This document shows positions 62,801 to 64,000 of a stretch of DNA of 64,000 bases, piece after piece. Source of the stretch: Bacillus altitudinis 41KF2b (GTDB lineage Bacteria > Bacillota > Bacilli > Bacillales > Bacillaceae); assembly GCF_000691145.1 (NCBI RefSeq), contig NZ_ASJC01000010.1, positions 1 to 64,000 on the forward strand. The letters are read 5' to 3'. The translations under genes were made by a program, and so were the position numbers. Every line of letters starts with the position of its first letter. Within the stretch, counting starts at the first letter, position 1. The notes under the pieces are model-generated. The model was given only the letters and a program-made list of their open reading frames with translations, was not told where the DNA came from and did no database searches.

Positions 62801-64000
62801 ATTATGAACTAGACCTTGAATTCGATCCAGATTCTTTTCAAATCAAATTTAAAGAAGAAATCACGAGACCCTATATTTTAGAATACCAATCTCTCATTTT
62901 AGATAAGGTGGGAAGTACACTTCAAAACGAAGTAACGTTTAGAGGTGAAAATGTAAAAGAAATCAAAAAGGAATCCGAAGCCTCAATTGTGGTCAAACGT
63001 ACCGCTGGCATGGGAGATGGCACAGGAGCGATTGGCGCTTTAACCATTCATAAGGTAGATGCGAGTAGTGGAAAAGCGCTAAAAGGAGCAACCTTTTCTC
63101 TGACTGATGCTGCGAGCGGTATCGTCATTGGAACAAAGACAACAGATGAAGAAGGAGCTCTTCGATTTGATCGTCTTCTGTATGGTGACTATATCGTGAC
63201 AGAAGAGAAAGCACCTGATGGTTATTTGAAAACGAAGGAACCGATCAATGTCACGATTGATCAGCCTTACGAATCAGGAGATCAAACGAAAATAGGAAAC
63301 AGCATGACGGTGCAAAACCAAGAAATCCGCCAGCATGTGAAGCTCACGAAAAAAGACAAAGAAACGGGTGCGGCATTAGAAAATGCAGAATTTGAACTGA
63401 AAAATGAATCTGGAGATACCGTCCAAACCCATTTGAAAACGGATGAAAAAGGAGAAATCCTATTCAAACATCTTGAGCCAGGTTCCTATTATTTTGTTGA
63501 AACAAACGCACCGAAAGGCTATCAATTAAATCAGCAAAAATGGCCGTTCACCATTAAAGAAAATCAAACAGAAACAACGGTTGTCACCGCTGTAAATGAC
63601 ATCATCAAAGGCTCCGCTGAATTGAACAAAATAGGTGAAGGTGGAGAGAGACTAGAAGGTGCACAGTTCAAGCTCTTAGATCAAGATGGGCATGAGCTAA
63701 ATGGTGCGCTTGTCACAGGAGAAAATGGCAAGATCACGATCAACGAACTAAGACCGGGTACGTATCAGCTCATTGAAACAAACGCACCAGACGGTTATGT
63801 ATTAGATGAAACACCCATCACATTTGAAGTACCACTCGATCCAAAAGAACCAGTCATCATTTCACAAAAGAACCTCTATGAAACAAGTGCACTAGAAGTG
63901 ATAAAAGAAGGGGAAGATGGCAAGAAGCTTCAAGGTGTTCGATTTGAAGTCTTGGATCAAAATGACAAAGTCGTGCGTAAAGATTTGACAACAGATGAAG
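59863..64000 (+). CDS. Very large wall-anchored-type adhesin/pilin with SpaA (Cna-B) domains, 3' end missing
   Basis: TTG start with AGGGTGG 6 nt upstream. The frame is open to the end of the window: 1379 codons without a stop. Signal peptide MKRILSVALMTVLVIQSSIL ... AGAQA (about 31). An N-terminal region to about 355 (with an acidic Lys/Ser linker) is followed by five ~135-residue repeats, starting near 356, 493, 633, 766 and 909. Each has a W-x-I/V-x-x-N...D sequence (for example ITWEIRYNYN, IPWRIIFNKD, ITWNIGVNYN, IDWKLNINFG). Then come SpaA-type domains near 1059, 1158, 1250 and 1342, each with a Lys strand (TIHKVD, KLTKKD, ELNKIG) and a GDYIVTEEKAPDGY or YQLIETNAPDGY strand. The latter positions suit intramolecular isopeptide bonds. 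The sorting motif would be downstream. Confidence 0.88.
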   Translation, partial: MKRILSVALMTVLVIQSSILGILPLAGAQAKDIQENIYGNIEFADSEGNKLSNIEDQQVRKAIVHWSIKGIDLKKQYPYILSLPSVIQVEKEQKELITVDDIPVGEYTVSKQNEVTVTFNKDIELDPNLEGSIDIDVTSIAEKKEKTKQNEHKENLSKDDSTSSEKDKAANNQETVQKTQSDEDELLKNKVNVSNRVGLQSVSKQMQIQENLLTDAILIFEDQEGNSVDKPDVNSLISINYKWAIPNGHNYNGGDEFHFKVPEELVIYEKIDRLEMKFNQSIIGYFSVDESGNASIEFTDFIKQYSNIQGTLQVWTQLDKKTVITEEKEVVITPIEGKDTISIPIQYIPNGPNVSKKGEPNRSYNAETIQWTVDFNMDLDDVKQAKLLDPIQEGQALKKDSIKLYRVDTKLNGETSIGQLLDENHYTIGQTADGQDFTIEFKDDVHLAYRLMYETDITNQDQSVFRNKASLVSADKEISSAEGTVNVTRGSPLNKKAAHYDPVTQTITWEIRYNYNEKKLAQKDALIEDFFNGTQALISDSIQVKEVTIDENGKESGTKAFEDYVVQPQKKDEQNGFTLQFNQDIQLAYLITYQTKATERIFEAEDIINTVTAGKESEQGKQRIDQQILTKDHGTPDYKNKTIPWRIIFNKDQQTMNNVILKDTFTNEGLTLQKDSLKVTTGNTVLEEGTDYQIVEHANGFDIQFTKEIKTEHTITYTTSFDYEKRADKDQKNLRNHVKLEWVNEDGKDLTKENQSVFTPDTYTQSNGFKNGTYDAKKKEITWNIGVNYNLKHLEEAKIEDFIQGNQRLLKESIIVYSLDLQGGENGAEEKEVLAKEHYDIKFLENEKGESGFEVIFKHAIDSPYKITYQTSVEGMDLVQKTYENKATLYDGKTKESDVNAVVSIPNGGKYTSKSGNQQGKVIDWKLNINFGQSTVQDATIIDHPSSNQAIIENSFHLYSTTIDEKGQVTKKDELEKGKDYELDLEFDPDSFQIKFKEEITRPYILEYQSLILDKVGSTLQNEVTFRGENVKEIKKESEASIVVKRTAGMGDGTGAIGALTIHKVDASSGKALKGATFSLTDAASGIVIGTKTTDEEGALRFDRLLYGDYIVTEEKAPDGYLKTKEPINVTIDQPYESGDQTKIGNSMTVQNQEIRQHVKLTKKDKETGAALENAEFELKNESGDTVQTHLKTDEKGEILFKHLEPGSYYFVETNAPKGYQLNQQKWPFTIKENQTETTVVTAVNDIIKGSAELNKIGEGGERLEGAQFKLLDQDGHELNGALVTGENGKITINELRPGTYQLIETNAPDGYVLDETPITFEVPLDPKEPVIISQKNLYETSALEVIKEGEDGKKLQGVRFEVLDQNDKVVRKDLTTDE
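63040..64000 (+). repeat. SpaA/Cna-B domain tandem array (at least four)
   Basis: Protein-level repeats of about 92 residues at 63040, 63337, 63613 and 63889. Each reads xKxDxxxGxxLxGAxFxL..., then TDE(K/E)GxxxxxxLxxGxYxxxETxAPxGY. The copies are diverged at DNA level and the array continues beyond the window. Confidence 0.8.

Noticed and set aside
60123-63467. Several minus-strand frames within the adhesin gene
   Set aside because: They are shadows; the plus-strand frame is open for 1379 codons with recognisable domains.

Overview
The window is chromosomal DNA from a low-GC, endospore-forming Firmicute. Most genes are in the order and families of the Bacillus subtilis yfl-tre-yfk-yfj region (citS-citT-yflP-citM ... 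nos-acyP-yflK-yflJ-mapB-nagP-ltaS ... treP-treA-treR ... yfkN-yfkM-yfkK-yfkJ-yfkI-yfkH-yfkF-yfkE-yfkD-yfkC-yfkAB-yfjT-pdaA-corA-yfjP-yfjO). The lineage-specific insertions suggest a B. pumilus-group species; this is a judgement from memory, without database support. There are no rRNA or tRNA genes, CRISPR arrays, transposases or phage genes that I can see.

Layout. 0-1.2 kb: 3' part of a collagen-like (Gly-X-Thr) gene of exosporium type, with a 45-nt tandem array. 1.3-6.1 kb: citrate two-component system, a TctC-like binding protein and the Mg-citrate transporter. 6.3-9.1 kb: a secreted M14 peptidase and the divergent padC/padR pair with a clear operator. 9.2-19.3 kb: NO synthase, acylphosphatase, MOSC protein, small proteins, methionine aminopeptidase, GlcNAc PTS, a DUF817 remnant beside an AT-rich foreign gene, a DoxX-family gene behind two Fnr-like dyads, a DUF4309 protein and lipoteichoic acid synthase. 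19.8-23.7 kb: a PLP decarboxylase followed by a chemoreceptor behind a sigma-D-like promoter, then yflB. 23.8-28.3 kb: trehalose operon. 28.4-51.1 kb: the yfk/yfj core, with an AGCS symporter, an acetyltransferase, an OsmC protein, a YeeI protein, a DUF2716 protein and a secreted protein interspersed. 51.2-57.6 kb: a run of poorly known small genes plus a MerR-type promoter driving a GyrI-like ORF and an MFS exporter. 57.6-64 kb: an Mga-like regulator divergent from a very large, incomplete surface adhesin with SpaA/Cna-B domains, resembling the start of a pilus/adhesin island.

How the genes work together. Several complete sensing-uptake-use modules are visible: external citrate (CitS/CitT, CitM), phenolic acids (PadR, PadC), GlcNAc (NagR-type site, NagP) and trehalose (TreR sites, TreP, TreA). 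Cell-envelope functions recur: LtaS, PdaA, sortase-anchored YfkN, the collagen-like protein and the large adhesin.

The least explained signals are three. First, a dispersed 16-bp-arm hairpin occurs three times, always between convergent genes and always just before a second hairpin. Second, a ~120-nt imperfect hairpin element is flanked by a duplicated terminator palindrome, with a lone copy of its end elsewhere. Third, there is the Mga-like/adhesin island.
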